From positions 25,243-89,242 of the forward strand of contig QULQ01000013.1 of assembly GCA_003490145.1 (NCBI GenBank): a stretch of DNA of 64,000 nt, given 5' to 3'. This stretch comes from Lachnospiraceae bacterium OM04-12BH (GTDB taxonomy: Bacteria > Bacillota > Clostridia > Lachnospirales > Lachnospiraceae). The notes under the pieces were generated by a model that made no database searches, was not told the origin of the DNA, and saw only the letters and a program-made list of their open reading frames with translations. Both the position numbers and the translations under genes were made by a program. Below are positions 1 through 10,700 of the stretch, piece after piece. How positions within the stretch are numbered: the first letter of the stretch is position 1; each line of letters starts with the position of its first letter.

Positions 1-2201
1 ATGCAAGAATTAATGAATATGGTTTCGTGGAGGCTCCTTACCGTAAGATTGATAAGAGTGATCCGATGAATCCGAGAGTCACCAGTGAAGTAGAGTACAT
101 GACAGCGGATGAAGAGGATAATTATCATGTGGCACAGGCGAATGAGCTTCTGGATGCAGAGGGTCATTTCGTAAAGAATACAGTATCCGGCCGTTACAGG
201 GAGGAAACTTCCGAGTATCCGAAGACCATGTTTGATTATATGGACGTATCTCCCAAGATGGTATTCTCAGTGGCAACAGCCCTGATCCCCTTCCTGGAGA
301 ACGATGATGCGAACCGTGCACTGATGGGATCCAACATGCAGAGACAGGCCGTACCACTTCTGACTACCGAAGCTCCTGTTGTGGGAACCGGTATGGAGCC
401 CAAGGCAGCTGTTGACTCAGGTGTCTGTGTGGTGGCAAAGAAGCCTGGTGTGATAGATTATGTATCCTCTAATCTGATCAGGATGACCTGTGATGATGGA
501 GAAAAGGTAGAGTACCATCTGACCAAGTTCTCCAGAAGCAACCAGTCCAACTGCTATAATCAGAAGCCTATCGTATTCAAGGGCAACCGTGTGGCAGCAG
601 GCCAGGTGATCGCAGACGGTCCTTCCACTTCCATGGGTGAGCTTGCTCTTGGTAAGAACCCTCTGATCGGTTTCATGACCTGGGAAGGCTATAACTACGA
701 GGATGCGGTTCTGTTAAGTGAAAGACTGGTACAGGATGATGTATATACATCAGTCCATATTGAAGAATATGAAGCAGAAGCACGTGATACCAAGCTGGGA
801 CCTGAAGAGATCACAAGAGATGTTCCCGGTGTTGGTGATGATGCACTGAAGGATCTGGATGAAAGAGGTATCATCCGTATTGGTGCTGAGGTTCGTGCCG
901 GTGATATTCTGGTTGGTAAGGTAACTCCAAAGGGAGAGACTGAGCTGACAGCTGAAGAGAGACTGCTCCGTGCGATCTTCGGTGAGAAGGCAAGAGAAGT
1001 AAGAGATACCTCTTTAAAGGTACCTCATGGTGAATATGGTATTGTTGTGGATGCCAAGATCTTTACAAGAGAGAACGGCGATGAGCTGTCTCCTGGTGTA
1101 AATCAGGCTGTACGCATTTATATTGCGCAGAAGAGAAAGATTTCTGTTGGTGATAAGATGGCCGGACGTCATGGTAACAAGGGTGTTGTTTCCCGTGTAC
1201 TTCCAGTAGAAGATATGCCTTACCTGCCTAATGGCCGTCCGCTGGATATCGTACTGAATCCTCTGGGTGTGCCTTCCCGTATGAATATCGGACAGGTGCT
1301 GGAGATCCATCTGTCATTGGCAGCCAAGGCACTTGGCTTTAATGTGGCAACGCCTGTCTTTGACGGTGCAAACGAAATAGATATTATGGATACCCTGGAT
1401 CTGGCAAATGACTATGTCAACTTATCCTGGGAAGAATTTGAAGCAAAGCATAAGGATGAACTGCTTCCGGAGGTACTGCAGTATCTGTCAGATAACAGAG
1501 ACCACAGAGCACTCTGGAAGGGCGTTCCGATCTCCAGAGATGGTAAGGTAAGACTCCGTGACGGACGTACCGGTGAGTTCTTCGACAGCCCGGTTACCAT
1601 TGGCCACATGCATTACCTGAAACTCCATCATCTGGTAGATGATAAGATCCATGCACGTTCAACCGGTCCTTACTCCCTGGTTACACAGCAGCCTCTTGGT
1701 GGTAAGGCACAGTTCGGCGGACAGCGTTTCGGAGAAATGGAAGTCTGGGCTCTGGAGGCATATGGTGCATCCTATACACTTCAGGAAATCCTGACAGTGA
1801 AGTCTGATGATGTCGTAGGACGTGTAAAGACTTATGAAGCAATTATCAAGGGTGACAATATCCCGGCTCCCGGTATTCCGGAATCCTTCAAGGTACTTCT
1901 GAAGGAGCTGCAGTCTCTGGGTCTGGATGTCAGAGTACTCCGCGAGGACAATACAGAGGTAGAAATTACTGAGAACATCGACTATGGCGAAAACGATTAC
2001 CGTTATGAGATCGAAGGGGACAATAAGAACTATGATTATGATAAGAGTTCTCTTTCCTCAATGGGTTATCAGCAGCAGGAATTTGACGAAGAGAGCGGTG
2101 AGCTTGTAAACGCAGAGGACGAGGAACCTGACGAGGAGTTTGATGGCGATTTCGAGGATGATCTTGCCATGGACGAATCCTTTGATGGCGATGAAGAATA
2201 A
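1..2201 (+). CDS. rpoB: RNA polymerase beta subunit, C-terminal part (5' truncated by window)
   Basis: This is the beta subunit of RNA polymerase, forming the active-centre cleft with RpoC. The reading frame is open from base 3, so the start lies outside the window; 732 residues are visible. The first residues read A-R-I-N-E-Y-G-F, which normally lie just downstream of the rifampicin-resistance region, so that region is not in view. Family landmarks include the GYNYEDA block and the [12 protein letters not shown] block, whose lysines contact the nucleotide path. After the conserved end there is an extra acidic tail of roughly 60 residues rich in D and E. rpoC follows after 37 bases, so the two are co-transcribed. 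Identification is certain. Confidence 0.98.
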   Translation, partial: ARINEYGFVEAPYRKIDKSDPMNPRVTSEVEYMTADEEDNYHVAQANELLDAEGHFVKNTVSGRYREETSEYPKTMFDYMDVSPKMVFSVATALIPFLENDDANRALMGSNMQRQAVPLLTTEAPVVGTGMEPKAAVDSGVCVVAKKPGVIDYVSSNLIRMTCDDGEKVEYHLTKFSRSNQSNCYNQKPIVFKGNRVAAGQVIADGPSTSMGELALGKNPLIGFMTWEGYNYEDAVLLSERLVQDDVYTSVHIEEYEAEARDTKLGPEEITRDVPGVGDDALKDLDERGIIRIGAEVRAGDILVGKVTPKGETELTAEERLLRAIFGEKAREVRDTSLKVPHGEYGIVVDAKIFTRENGDELSPGVNQAVRIYIAQKRKISVGDKMAGRHGNKGVVSRVLPVEDMPYLPNGRPLDIVLNPLGVPSRMNIGQVLEIHLSLAAKALGFNVATPVFDGANEIDIMDTLDLANDYVNLSWEEFEAKHKDELLPEVLQYLSDNRDHRALWKGVPISRDGKVRLRDGRTGEFFDSPVTIGHMHYLKLHHLVDDKIHARSTGPYSLVTQQPLGGKAQFGGQRFGEMEVWALEAYGASYTLQEILTVKSDDVVGRVKTYEAIIKGDNIPAPGIPESFKVLLKELQSLGLDVRVLREDNTEVEITENIDYGENDYRYEIEGDNKNYDYDKSSLSSMGYQQQEFDEESGELVNAEDEEPDEEFDGDFEDDLAMDESFDGDEE

Positions 2202-2238
2202 GACTGTGGATAAATAGTTATCTGGAAGGAGTGCCAAA

Positions 2239-5200
2239 ATGTCAGAAACAAAGCAAGAAGGATACCAGCCGATGACATTCGATGCCATCAAGATTGGTTT
2301 AGCATCACCTGAGAAAATCAGAGAGTGGTCAAGAGGCGAGGTAACAAAGCCGGAAACCATTAACTACAGAACCTTAAAGCCTGAAAAGGATGGTCTGTAC
2401 TGTGAAAGAATTTTCGGACCCAGCAAGGACTGGGAGTGTCATTGTGGTAAATATAAGAAGATCAGATATAAGGGCGTTGTCTGCGACAGGTGTGGTGTAG
2501 AGGTTACGAAGTCCAGTGTCCGCAGAGAGCGTATGGGACATATCGAACTGGCCGCACCGGTTTCCCATATCTGGTATTTCAAGGGAATCCCAAGCCGTAT
2601 GGGACTGATCCTGGATCTGTCCCCCAGGGTACTGGAAAAGGTTCTTTACTTTGCATCCTATATCGTACTGGATGCAGGGGAAACAAACCTTGAATATAAG
2701 CAGGTTCTTTCCGAGAAGGAATATCAGGATGCAAGAGATACCTGGGGCAGTAAATTCCGTGTAGGAATGGGTGCAGAGGCGATCAAGGAGCTTCTGCAGG
2801 CCATTGACCTTGAGACAGAGGCAGAGGAATTAAAGTCCGGACTGAAGGATTCTACCGGACAGAAGAGAGCAAGGATCATCAAGAGACTGGAAGTTGTAGA
2901 AGCTTTCAGAGAGTCCGGAAACGAACCCTCCTGGATGATCATGGATGCAATCCCGGTTATTCCACCGGATCTGCGTCCCATGGTACAGCTTGACGGTGGA
3001 CGTTTCGCAACCTCCGACCTGAATGATCTGTACAGAAGGATTATTAACAGAAACAACCGTCTGAAGAGACTGCTTGAGCTTGGTGCTCCGGATATCATCG
3101 TCCGTAACGAGAAGAGAATGCTGCAGGAAGCTGTAGATGCCCTGATCGATAACGGAAGAAGAGGAAGACCGGTAACAGGACCTGGTAACAGAGCACTGAA
3201 GTCTCTGTCTGACATGCTGAAAGGTAAGTCAGGACGTTTCCGTCAGAACCTGCTTGGTAAGCGTGTTGACTATTCGGGACGTTCCGTTATCGTCGTTGGA
3301 CCTGAACTGAAGATCTATCAGTGTGGTCTGCCGAAGGAAATGGCAATTGAATTATTCAAGCCCTTCGTTATGAAGGAGCTGGTATCAAGAGGCATTTCCC
3401 AGAATATTAAGAATGCAAAGAAACTGGTAGAGAGACTGGATACTCAGGTATGGGATGTGCTGGAAGAGGTCATCAAGGAACATCCGGTTATGCTGAACCG
3501 TGCTCCTACACTGCACAGACTTGGTATTCAGGCATTTGAGCCGATTTTGGTTGAAGGTAAGGCAATCAAGCTTCATCCCCTTGTATGTACAGCGTTCAAC
3601 GCTGACTTTGATGGTGACCAGATGGCTGTACACCTTCCTCTTTCCGTAGAGGCACAGGCAGAATGCCGTTTCCTGCTCCTGTCTCCCAACAACCTGTTAA
3701 AGCCGTCTGATGGTGGTCCGGTAGCCGTTCCTTCACAGGATATGGTGCTTGGTATCTACTATCTGACTCAGGAGAGACCTGGTGCAGTCGGTGAAGGCAA
3801 GTTCTTCAAGAGTGTTAATGAAGCAATTCTGGCTTATGAGAACGGGGCTTGTACCCTTCATTCCAGAATCAAGGTAAGAGTGAGCAAGACTAATGCTGCC
3901 GGTGAGGTGATCACTGGAACTGTAGAATCTACACTGGGACGTTTCCTGTTCAATGAGATTCTTCCCCAGGATCTTGGTTATGTGGACAGAAGCAAGGAAG
4001 AGAACTTCCTGCTTCCTGAGGTGGATTTCCATGTAGGTAAGAAGCAGTTAAAGCAGATCCTTGAAAAGGTCATCAATACACACGGAGCATCCAAGACTGC
4101 AGAGGTGCTGGATCTGATCAAGGCTACTGGATATAAGTACTCCACAAGAGCAGCCATGACAGTATCCATTTCCGATATGACCGTGCCTGAAAGAAAGCCC
4201 CAGATGCTGGCAGAGGCACAGGCCACTGTTGATAAGATATCCCAGAACTTCAGACGTGGTCTGATCACAGAAGAAGAGAGATACCGTGCCGTAGTTGAGA
4301 CATGGAACGAGACAGATAAGGAGCTGACAGATGTTCTGCTTGCAGGACTTGATAAATACAACAATATCTTCATGATGGCTGACTCCGGTGCCCGTGGTTC
4401 CAATCAGCAGATCAAGCAGCTGGCAGGTATGCGTGGACTGATGGCAGATACAACAGGTAGAACCATCGAACTGCCGATTAAGTCAAACTTCCGTGAAGGT
4501 CTGGACGTACTGGAATACTTCATGTCCGCACATGGTGCACGTAAGGGTCTGTCTGATACTGCTCTTCGTACCGCTGACTCCGGTTACCTGACAAGACGTA
4601 TGGTTGACGTGTCGCAGGATCTGATCATCCGTGAAGTTGACTGTATGGAAGGTGCCGAGAATATTCCCGGTATGACAGTAAGGGCATTTATGGATGGTAA
4701 GGAAACCATCGAAGGATTAAAGGATCGAATTACAGGAAGATATTCCTGCGAGGAGATTAAAGATAAAGACGGCAATGTGATCGTTAAGAAGAACCATATG
4801 ATCACACCAAGCCGTGCAGCCAGGATCTTAAGCGTAGGCGTGGATCAGGATGGCAACCCGGTAGAAAGCGTAAAGATCCGTACGATCCTTACCTGCCGTT
4901 CCCATATTGGTATCTGTGCAAAGTGCTATGGTGCGAACATGGCTACTGGTGAGGCAGTACAGGTTGGTGAAGCAGTTGGTATCATTGCAGCACAGTCTAT
5001 TGGTGAGCCCGGTACACAGCTGACCATGAGAACCTTCCATACCGGTGGTGTTGCCGGTGATGATATCACACAGGGTCTTCCCCGTGTAGAGGAGCTTTTT
5101 GAGGCAAGAAAGCCCAAAGGACTTGCAATCATCGCTGAGTTTGGCGGTGTGGCAGCCATTAAGGATACCAAGAAGAAGCGTGAGGTTATTATCACCAATC

Positions 5201-5943
5201 ATGAGACAGGTGAGACCAAGGCTTATCTGATCCCTTACGGATCCAGAATCAAGGTTCTGGACGGTGCAGTGCTTGAAGCCGGTGATGAACTGACTGAAGG
5301 TAGTGTTAACCCTCACGATCTGTTAAAGATCAAGGGGATTCGTGCTGTACAGGATTATATGATCCGTGAAGTTCAGAGAGTATACCGTCTGCAGGGTGTT
5401 GATATCAGTGACAAGCATATCGAAGTCATTGTACGTCAGATGCTGAAGAAGGTCAGAATCGAAAACAACGGAGATACAGATTTCCTGCCTGGAACACTGG
5501 TAGATGTTCTGGATTATGAAGATATGAACGAACAGCTCATCGCAGAAGGTAAGGAGCCCGCAGAAGGAAAGCAGGTAATGCTTGGTATTACCAAGGCAGC
5601 ACTGGCTACGAACTCCTTCCTGTCAGCAGCATCCTTCCAGGAGACCACCAAGGTTCTGACAGAAGCTGCGATCAAGGGTAAGGTTGATCCGCTGATCGGT
5701 CTGAAGGAAAATGTTATTATCGGTAAGCTGATTCCTGCAGGTACAGGTATGAAGCGTTACCGCAACATCAAACTCAGCACAGATGATAAGCTTGATGGAA
5801 CTATCGGAGGAGATGATCTGATCGATTTTGGTGATGACATTGATCCGGAGGAAGAAATCAGCATTGATGAAACAGCTGAGGATACAACGGAAGACACTGC
5901 AGAGGCAGAAGAAACAGAAGATACTGCAAAAATTGAAGAATAA
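2239..5943 (+). CDS. rpoC: RNA polymerase beta' subunit
   Basis: Catalytic beta' subunit of RNA polymerase, 1234 residues, a normal length for Firmicutes. The N-terminal zinc ribbon is visible with C67, C69, C82 and C85. The magnesium-binding catalytic loop NADFDGD lies near residues 454-460. The second zinc site is seen further on as [11 protein letters not shown]. The C-terminus carries an acidic tail rich in E, D and T, matching the acidic tail of RpoB in this genome. The start is ATG at 2239, ten bases after a GGAAGGAG-type ribosome binding site. It is the last gene of the rpoBC unit, and a hairpin terminator follows at once. Confidence 0.99.
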   Translation: MSETKQEGYQPMTFDAIKIGLASPEKIREWSRGEVTKPETINYRTLKPEKDGLYCERIFGPSKDWECHCGKYKKIRYKGVVCDRCGVEVTKSSVRRERMGHIELAAPVSHIWYFKGIPSRMGLILDLSPRVLEKVLYFASYIVLDAGETNLEYKQVLSEKEYQDARDTWGSKFRVGMGAEAIKELLQAIDLETEAEELKSGLKDSTGQKRARIIKRLEVVEAFRESGNEPSWMIMDAIPVIPPDLRPMVQLDGGRFATSDLNDLYRRIINRNNRLKRLLELGAPDIIVRNEKRMLQEAVDALIDNGRRGRPVTGPGNRALKSLSDMLKGKSGRFRQNLLGKRVDYSGRSVIVVGPELKIYQCGLPKEMAIELFKPFVMKELVSRGISQNIKNAKKLVERLDTQVWDVLEEVIKEHPVMLNRAPTLHRLGIQAFEPILVEGKAIKLHPLVCTAFNADFDGDQMAVHLPLSVEAQAECRFLLLSPNNLLKPSDGGPVAVPSQDMVLGIYYLTQERPGAVGEGKFFKSVNEAILAYENGACTLHSRIKVRVSKTNAAGEVITGTVESTLGRFLFNEILPQDLGYVDRSKEENFLLPEVDFHVGKKQLKQILEKVINTHGASKTAEVLDLIKATGYKYSTRAAMTVSISDMTVPERKPQMLAEAQATVDKISQNFRRGLITEEERYRAVVETWNETDKELTDVLLAGLDKYNNIFMMADSGARGSNQQIKQLAGMRGLMADTTGRTIELPIKSNFREGLDVLEYFMSAHGARKGLSDTALRTADSGYLTRRMVDVSQDLIIREVDCMEGAENIPGMTVRAFMDGKETIEGLKDRITGRYSCEEIKDKDGNVIVKKNHMITPSRAARILSVGVDQDGNPVESVKIRTILTCRSHIGICAKCYGANMATGEAVQVGEAVGIIAAQSIGEPGTQLTMRTFHTGGVAGDDITQGLPRVEELFEARKPKGLAIIAEFGGVAAIKDTKKKREVIITNHETGETKAYLIPYGSRIKVLDGAVLEAGDELTEGSVNPHDLLKIKGIRAVQDYMIREVQRVYRLQGVDISDKHIEVIVRQMLKKVRIENNGDTDFLPGTLVDVLDYEDMNEQLIAEGKEPAEGKQVMLGITKAALATNSFLSAASFQETTKVLTEAAIKGKVDPLIGLKENVIIGKLIPAGTGMKRYRNIKLSTDDKLDGTIGGDDLIDFGDDIDPEEEISIDETAEDTTEDTAEAEETEDTAKIEE

Positions 5944-5951
5944 AAGATAAG

Positions 5952-5985
5952 AAAACTCCATCGGTGATAAGCTGATGGAGTTTTT
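5952..5985. terminator. Bidirectional intrinsic terminator between rpoC and the convergent sigma-factor operon
   Basis: Arms AAACTCCATC and GATGGAGTTT enclose an 11-base loop and are followed by a T-run on the plus strand. On the minus strand the same hairpin is followed by a shorter T-run, so it probably also ends the convergent operon, whose last stop codon lies 3 bases beyond it. Confidence 0.9.
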
Positions 5986-5987
5986 GT

Positions 5988-6215
5988 CTAATAAAATAAA
6001 ACAAAAAATGGCATAAGAAGAGTAAGCAGAAGAACGAAGAAGCTGACGCTGATCGTATATTTAAAGTAAATGAAATCTGTTTTCTGTTGACGGACAATCC
6101 GTGAAAGGGGAACGGTATTTGGCAGCATCTGACGGGAAGAAAAAACATTCTGCAGGGTATGGTCTGCCTTGTCGATACTTAGGCTTGGTTTCTTGAAAAA
6201 TCTGGTATGTGACAT
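5988..6215 (-). CDS. Small membrane protein encoded downstream of the sigma factor
   Basis: A 75-residue protein that I do not recognise by family. About 50 polar residues at the N-terminus are followed by one strongly hydrophobic segment at the extreme C-terminus (residues about 54-75), giving a tail-anchored layout. The ribosome binding site AAAGGAG lies inside the last codons of the sigma factor gene, and the start codon is 4 bases past the sigma stop, so translation is probably coupled. Its position makes an anti-sigma or sigma-tethering role possible, but no zinc-binding anti-sigma motif is seen. The gene assignment rests on the good ribosome binding site and operon fit. Confidence 0.6.
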   Translation of the reverse strand: MSHTRFFKKPSLSIDKADHTLQNVFSSRQMLPNTVPLSRIVRQQKTDFIYFKYTISVSFFVLLLTLLMPFFVLFY

Positions 6216-6219
6216 AAGA

Positions 6220-6783
6220 TTACTCCTTTTCCTCCAGGTATTTTTTGATTTGCTTCAGGGCCGCATTATGGTGGCGCTTGCAGCTACTGAGACTGATACA
6301 GCAGGCACTAGAGATTGCTTCCATGGTCAGGTCATTGTAATAACGAAGGACGATGATCTGCTGATCCAGTAAAGGAAGACTGTCTATGGCCTGCTTCACC
6401 AGCTTTCGTCTGGCATCCCTGGTGCAGTGTTCTTCCGGGGTATCGTGAACATCTGCCAGATTCAGCAGCGTTAGCAATTCACTGGAAGAAAGCTCTGTCC
6501 TGGATTTCCTTGTGGATATGTCATAGCATACATGAAAGGCAATCGTTCCAAGCCACGAAAGAAACAGCTGTGGCTCTTTCAGGTCGGGCAGCTTTTTCAT
6601 AACCTGAATATAAATCTCCTGAAGAGCGTCCTGTGCAAGATAGGGATCCTTCAGATAGTAGCAGGCATAGTTATATATTTTGTTGTACGTAAGTCCATAG
6701 AGCTGGGCAAATGCGTTACTGTCATTTTCCTCTACAAAGAGGCTGACAAGCATGGCAATCTGCTTGTAATTGTATTTCGTCAT
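6220..6783 (-). CDS. Sigma-70 family RNA polymerase sigma factor (ECF-like)
   Basis: A 187-residue protein with the two-domain layout of ECF sigma factors. Region 2 covers about residues 20-90 (a Y-L-K-D-P-Y-L-A-Q-D-A-L-Q-E-I core). Region 4 covers about 120-175 (D-Q-Q-I-I-V-L-R-Y-Y-N-D-L-T-M-E-A-I helix-turn-helix). The start at 6783 is preferred over an upstream in-frame ATG because it begins with MTKYNYKQ, the normal place for region 2, and has GAAAG eight bases upstream. It sits between a GGDEF-like protein (23 bases upstream) and a small membrane protein (4 bases downstream), forming one minus-strand operon. The target promoters are not identifiable here. Confidence 0.85.
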   Translation of the reverse strand: MTKYNYKQIAMLVSLFVEENDSNAFAQLYGLTYNKIYNYACYYLKDPYLAQDALQEIYIQVMKKLPDLKEPQLFLSWLGTIAFHVCYDISTRKSRTELSSSELLTLLNLADVHDTPEEHCTRDARRKLVKQAIDSLPLLDQQIIVLRYYNDLTMEAISSACCISLSSCKRHHNAALKQIKKYLEEKE

Positions 6784-6805
6784 AAATTGTCTTTCATAAA
6801 AAGAT

Positions 6806-7501
6806 TTAACGATGGTGCAGCTTGTTGGAGGTATGGGCAAACAATTCTCCAAGATCTGTGAAACAGCATTCCTGATTCAAACTGTAGCAGGAGGAAAACT
6901 GAATAGGGGTGTGAGACTTATTATAGGAAGTAATTTCTTTTTCAAAAGAAGAAAGAAACTGCTTCATTTTTTCTTCGGAAGCATTTTCTGTGACCAGCAC
7001 AAATTCGTTTCCGTTATTTCTGCCAACAAACCCATAGGACCTTCCTGCTTTTTCCAGTATTTCCGAAAAATCCTGCAAGGCATTGTCTCCGGCTGTGCGT
7101 CCCAGGGAGGTATTGATCATGCCCAGATTGGAAATGGAAAGCATGCAGCAGCCAAGCGTGGGAAGAACAGAGGAAGAAATATGGTCAGTAAGGAACCCGT
7201 CAAGACAGTGTCTGTTGGGAATGCTGGTCAGCGCATCCAGATAGACCAGCCTATTCAGCTCCCGCGATTTGGCAGAGAGAGAACGAAGCAGTGTCAGATC
7301 CCAGAGAAGAAAAAGCAGGAAGCTGACAATGGATATCCATACAGCAGCACAGAGATAAATCAGTGAAGGAGAGGCTGATATTGCAGCCTGAAAGCTTTTT
7401 TGCAAAAACAGGATAAAGAAAACAAGATCCATGCAGATGGTAAGGATCAGCTGGATCAGTTTGGCTCTTTTCAGACAATAGATAGAATTATCTCTTTTCA
7501 T
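6806..7501 (-). CDS. Membrane protein with degenerate GGDEF domain
   Basis: A 231-residue protein with two predicted transmembrane helices (about residues 14-34 and 47-71) and a cytoplasmic GGDEF domain from about residue 85, recognisable from the L-D-A-L-T-S-I-P-N-R entry motif. The signature loop reads N-G-N-E-F at residues 163-167 instead of G-G-D-E-F, so the metal-binding aspartate is replaced and cyclic-di-GMP synthesis is unlikely. It is better read as a receptor or scaffold than as an enzyme. The ATG at 7501 has GGAGGAG eight bases upstream and is chosen over an upstream in-frame ATG. First gene of the operon that includes the sigma factor. Confidence 0.8.
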   Translation of the reverse strand: MKRDNSIYCLKRAKLIQLILTICMDLVFFILFLQKSFQAAISASPSLIYLCAAVWISIVSFLLFLLWDLTLLRSLSAKSRELNRLVYLDALTSIPNRHCLDGFLTDHISSSVLPTLGCCMLSISNLGMINTSLGRTAGDNALQDFSEILEKAGRSYGFVGRNNGNEFVLVTENASEEKMKQFLSSFEKEITSYNKSHTPIQFSSCYSLNQECCFTDLGELFAHTSNKLHHR

Positions 7502-7563
7502 ACAGGCTCCTCCTGACAGATGGCATGTTGCCATCTTCTTCTGATTGATTATGTTATTATAAC

Positions 7564-7576
7564 GCATATACTATGC
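7564..7576. promoter_or_regulatory. Short inverted repeat between divergent genes
   Basis: GCATA-tac-TATGC is a perfect 5-3-5 inverted repeat. It lies upstream of the minus-strand GGDEF operon, next to a TATAAT-like hexamer reading leftwards, and about 150 bases before the surface-protein gene. It could be an operator; no binding protein can be named. Confidence 0.3.
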
Positions 7577-7633
7577 ATAAAGGAAGAAACATAATGATAA
7601 AATTTTTAAAAAAGATATCCGGATTGTGAACCG

Positions 7634-7662
7634 TTTTGGAAAAAACTACCGTCATATATAAA
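7634..7662 (+). promoter_or_regulatory. Likely promoter of the wall-anchored surface protein gene
   Basis: TTTTGG and TATAAA are separated by 17 bases and end 65 bases before the start codon at 7728. The -35 match is weak and the -10 match good. Confidence 0.4.
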
Positions 7663-7727
7663 ATAAGGGATAGAAACGGAACATAGTGCGTTATAAATAT
7701 TGTGTGAGAAGGAAGAAGGAGACGATA

Positions 7728-10700
7728 ATGAGAAGACAAAACATGGGAAACAAAGTGGTAAAGAGAGCGATTACCTGGGCAATGGTGCTCATGCTTTCTT
7801 TCTCTGCCGGAATGAGCAGTATAGGAACCATGACAGTCTATGCAGTTGACAACCGTGTGGATGATTGTGATCTGGAGAAGGAACGGGTTGACTCTGATGC
7901 AGAGCAATTCAATAATAAGGAAACCTCACAGGATCCTGCGGCAGAAGCAGTTTTGTCAAAGGCAGAGGAGGCAAAGAGTGCAGCTACAGAAGCAGAAAAG
8001 ACTGTAGAAGAGCTGCAGAAGACCATAGACAGCCTTGATGTGGAAAATAAAACACAGGCAGCTGGAAAGACAGCAACAGAAAATGAAGGTGCTACCGGTG
8101 CAGTAAAAGAGGCTGAGGCTGCCGCTTCAGCAGCAACAGAAGCGGCAGCAGCTGCAAAAGCAACAGCAGATCAGACAGAAACCAGAAAAGACGAGATCAG
8201 TCAGACTGCGGAGAATTATAATAGTACATTTACTGAAAATCAGCAGTCAGCGGATACTGTTACAGCAGAAAATCTTACTTCTGTGAAGGGGGAGAATGGT
8301 GAGGCAGATACAGCTCTGAGTGATTATGTAAAGAGTCAGGCAGAAGCTGCAAAGCAGAAAAAACAGGAGGCAGAGGAAAACCTGCAGGAGGCACTGAAGG
8401 GAGCGTCTGCAGACGATACGGTAAAGACTGCTTCCGGGGATGAAAAAACAGTTAAAGAACTGGTGCAGGAAGTAGACGCAGCCGCAGCAGCGGCAGCCAA
8501 GGTGGCAGATGATGCCAAGGCTGCTGTAGACCAGGCTAATCAGAATGTGACTGCAGCAAAAGCACAGTACAATGCGTATGCCATGATGTACGGACTTCCT
8601 CTGTATGGAGAGACAGAGGTTACTTATACCTATGATGCAGAAGGCTATGAAAAGGCAGGCATCACAGATCAGGCACTTCAGGCAGAAATTCAGAAACAGG
8701 TTGCAGACAGAAAAGCAGTAGAGGACGGAAAACAGGAGATTGCAGCTGCATCTATCGACGCTCTTGGAACGGAGATTGAAAAGGCGCAGGAAACGGCAGC
8801 AGCTGCCAGCGATACTGCAAAAGCTGCAGTGGAAGCAGCAGAAGCGGCTGTGAAGGCAGCGGATGATGCCAGAAATCTGCTTACCAAGGCAGAAGGCACA
8901 GGATCAGTAGACAGAGCAAAGGCTGCAGCAGAAGAAGCTATTGATGCAGAAGTAAAGGCAGCTGAGACAGAGAAAACGGGAGCAGAGAAGGCAGTGCAGG
9001 AAGCTGCTGATAAAAAAGCAGAAGCAGAAAAGAAACAGGAGGAGGTAGATGCCGAGCAGGATGCGATCATAGCTGCGAGTCAGAAGAATAAGGCTAACTA
9101 TGAAGCAAGCCTTAAGAATGTGGAGATTGAAATAGAAAAACAGGAAACAGCACTGAATACTGCTAAAGATACAATAAAGAGCATGGAAGATGAAAGTTTC
9201 TTTGGGCTTGGTATATCAGAAATTGATCATGCAAAATCAATAGCCAAAGCTAAAGCCGGTGAATGGAACTGGAGTCTTATGCGCAAACTTAAGCAGTCTG
9301 ATATCGACAAGGCCAATGCTACCATTAAAAAATATAATGAGGCAAAGAAAGCAAGGGAAGCGGCTGAGACTGAACTGACTGCCAGAAATGCAGAAAAAAC
9401 AGAGCTAGAAAAGAAGATTTCTACAGCACAAAGTGCAATCAATACGGCAAATAAAACCAAGCAGGATGCTGCAGATGCTACTGATGCAGCACAGAAGAGT
9501 CTTGATGAGGCAGGCAAGGTGCTGAATGAGAAAGATAAGGCTTATCAGGATCAGAAAGCTGCCAGAGACAGAAGGGTAGATCAGGCAAATCGGGCATATG
9601 AGGAAATGCTGCAGAAGGGAACCTCTGACATCATTGACAGTGTGAAAAAGGCTCTTTCTGACGGCTCTGACGGAATCAATCAGGTAGAATATGACAAGGA
9701 ACTGAATGCCTGGGCCAATACAACATTTGAAAAGTATGATGATGTTAAATTAAACTGGAAAATCTGGGAGACAGCAGCAGAGATCGCAAAGATCTATGAT
9801 GATGCCAAGGATACCAGAAAGTGGATGGATGATGCATATAATGCTACCAAGATACAGGAAATTTTCAACTATCTTGGAATCACCCAGTGGGCTGTCAGCA
9901 CGGCGCAGAGAGAGGCTGCTATGGATGCCATCATAAAGGCATACCGTGAAAATATGGCAGAATATGAAAAGCAGCTTGCTGCAATCAATGCGCAGGATGC
10001 GAAGAACAGCGCAGAAGCCTCTGCAAAAGCAGCAGAGGATATTGCAAAAACAGCAGAGGCATCAAAGAATGCGGCACAGGCGGCGGAAAATGTGATCAGT
10101 ACAGCACAGAAAACGATTACTGCAGCTGAGAATACTTACAATGATGCGAAGGCAAAACTGGATGCGGTGAAGGCTGCAGCGAAAAATGTGAAGACACCTA
10201 CTACGCTGGAGCTGCAGAGACTGTTTGAACAGATCCAGAAAGCAGAGCAGAAGGTAAAGGATACAGAGGAGTCTTTAAAGGAAGCAGTAGCAGCAAAAAA
10301 TGCAGCAGAGAACTTCAAAAAATGGGCAGATTCCCTGATCACCGGCCAGTATACAAGAGCTTATGCACAGGCAGCAGCTGATGAAAACGGAAAGAAAACA
10401 CCATTGACTGAAAACCTGAAAAATTATGATACCTCCAATGATAAAGTAATTTCCAGACCTACCAGTGACTTTGTATGTGTATCCAAGGGAACCAGTTCTG
10501 TAAAGGTACCTTATACTATTTACAGGGATTATGTAAATCTGATGTATCAGGAGGATTATGATTCCAAGCCAAGAGGAAAAGGAATCTCCACTGGATCAAA
10601 AATGGATGTGATTTACTGGGAAGTTGGAACGGATGGAAAGCTGTCAGGAAATTACTTTACAAGCCTGGACGAACTGACAACAGGCAGTACGTATTTTATT

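Noticed and set aside
4828..5316. Open frames antisense to rpoC (for example 162 codons here)
   Set aside because: They lie wholly within a conserved essential gene and read as low-information sequence.
8690..9070. Serine/alanine-rich open frames antisense to the surface protein
   Set aside because: Antisense of alanine-rich GCA/GCT codons naturally gives long open serine/alanine/cysteine frames; no start signal.
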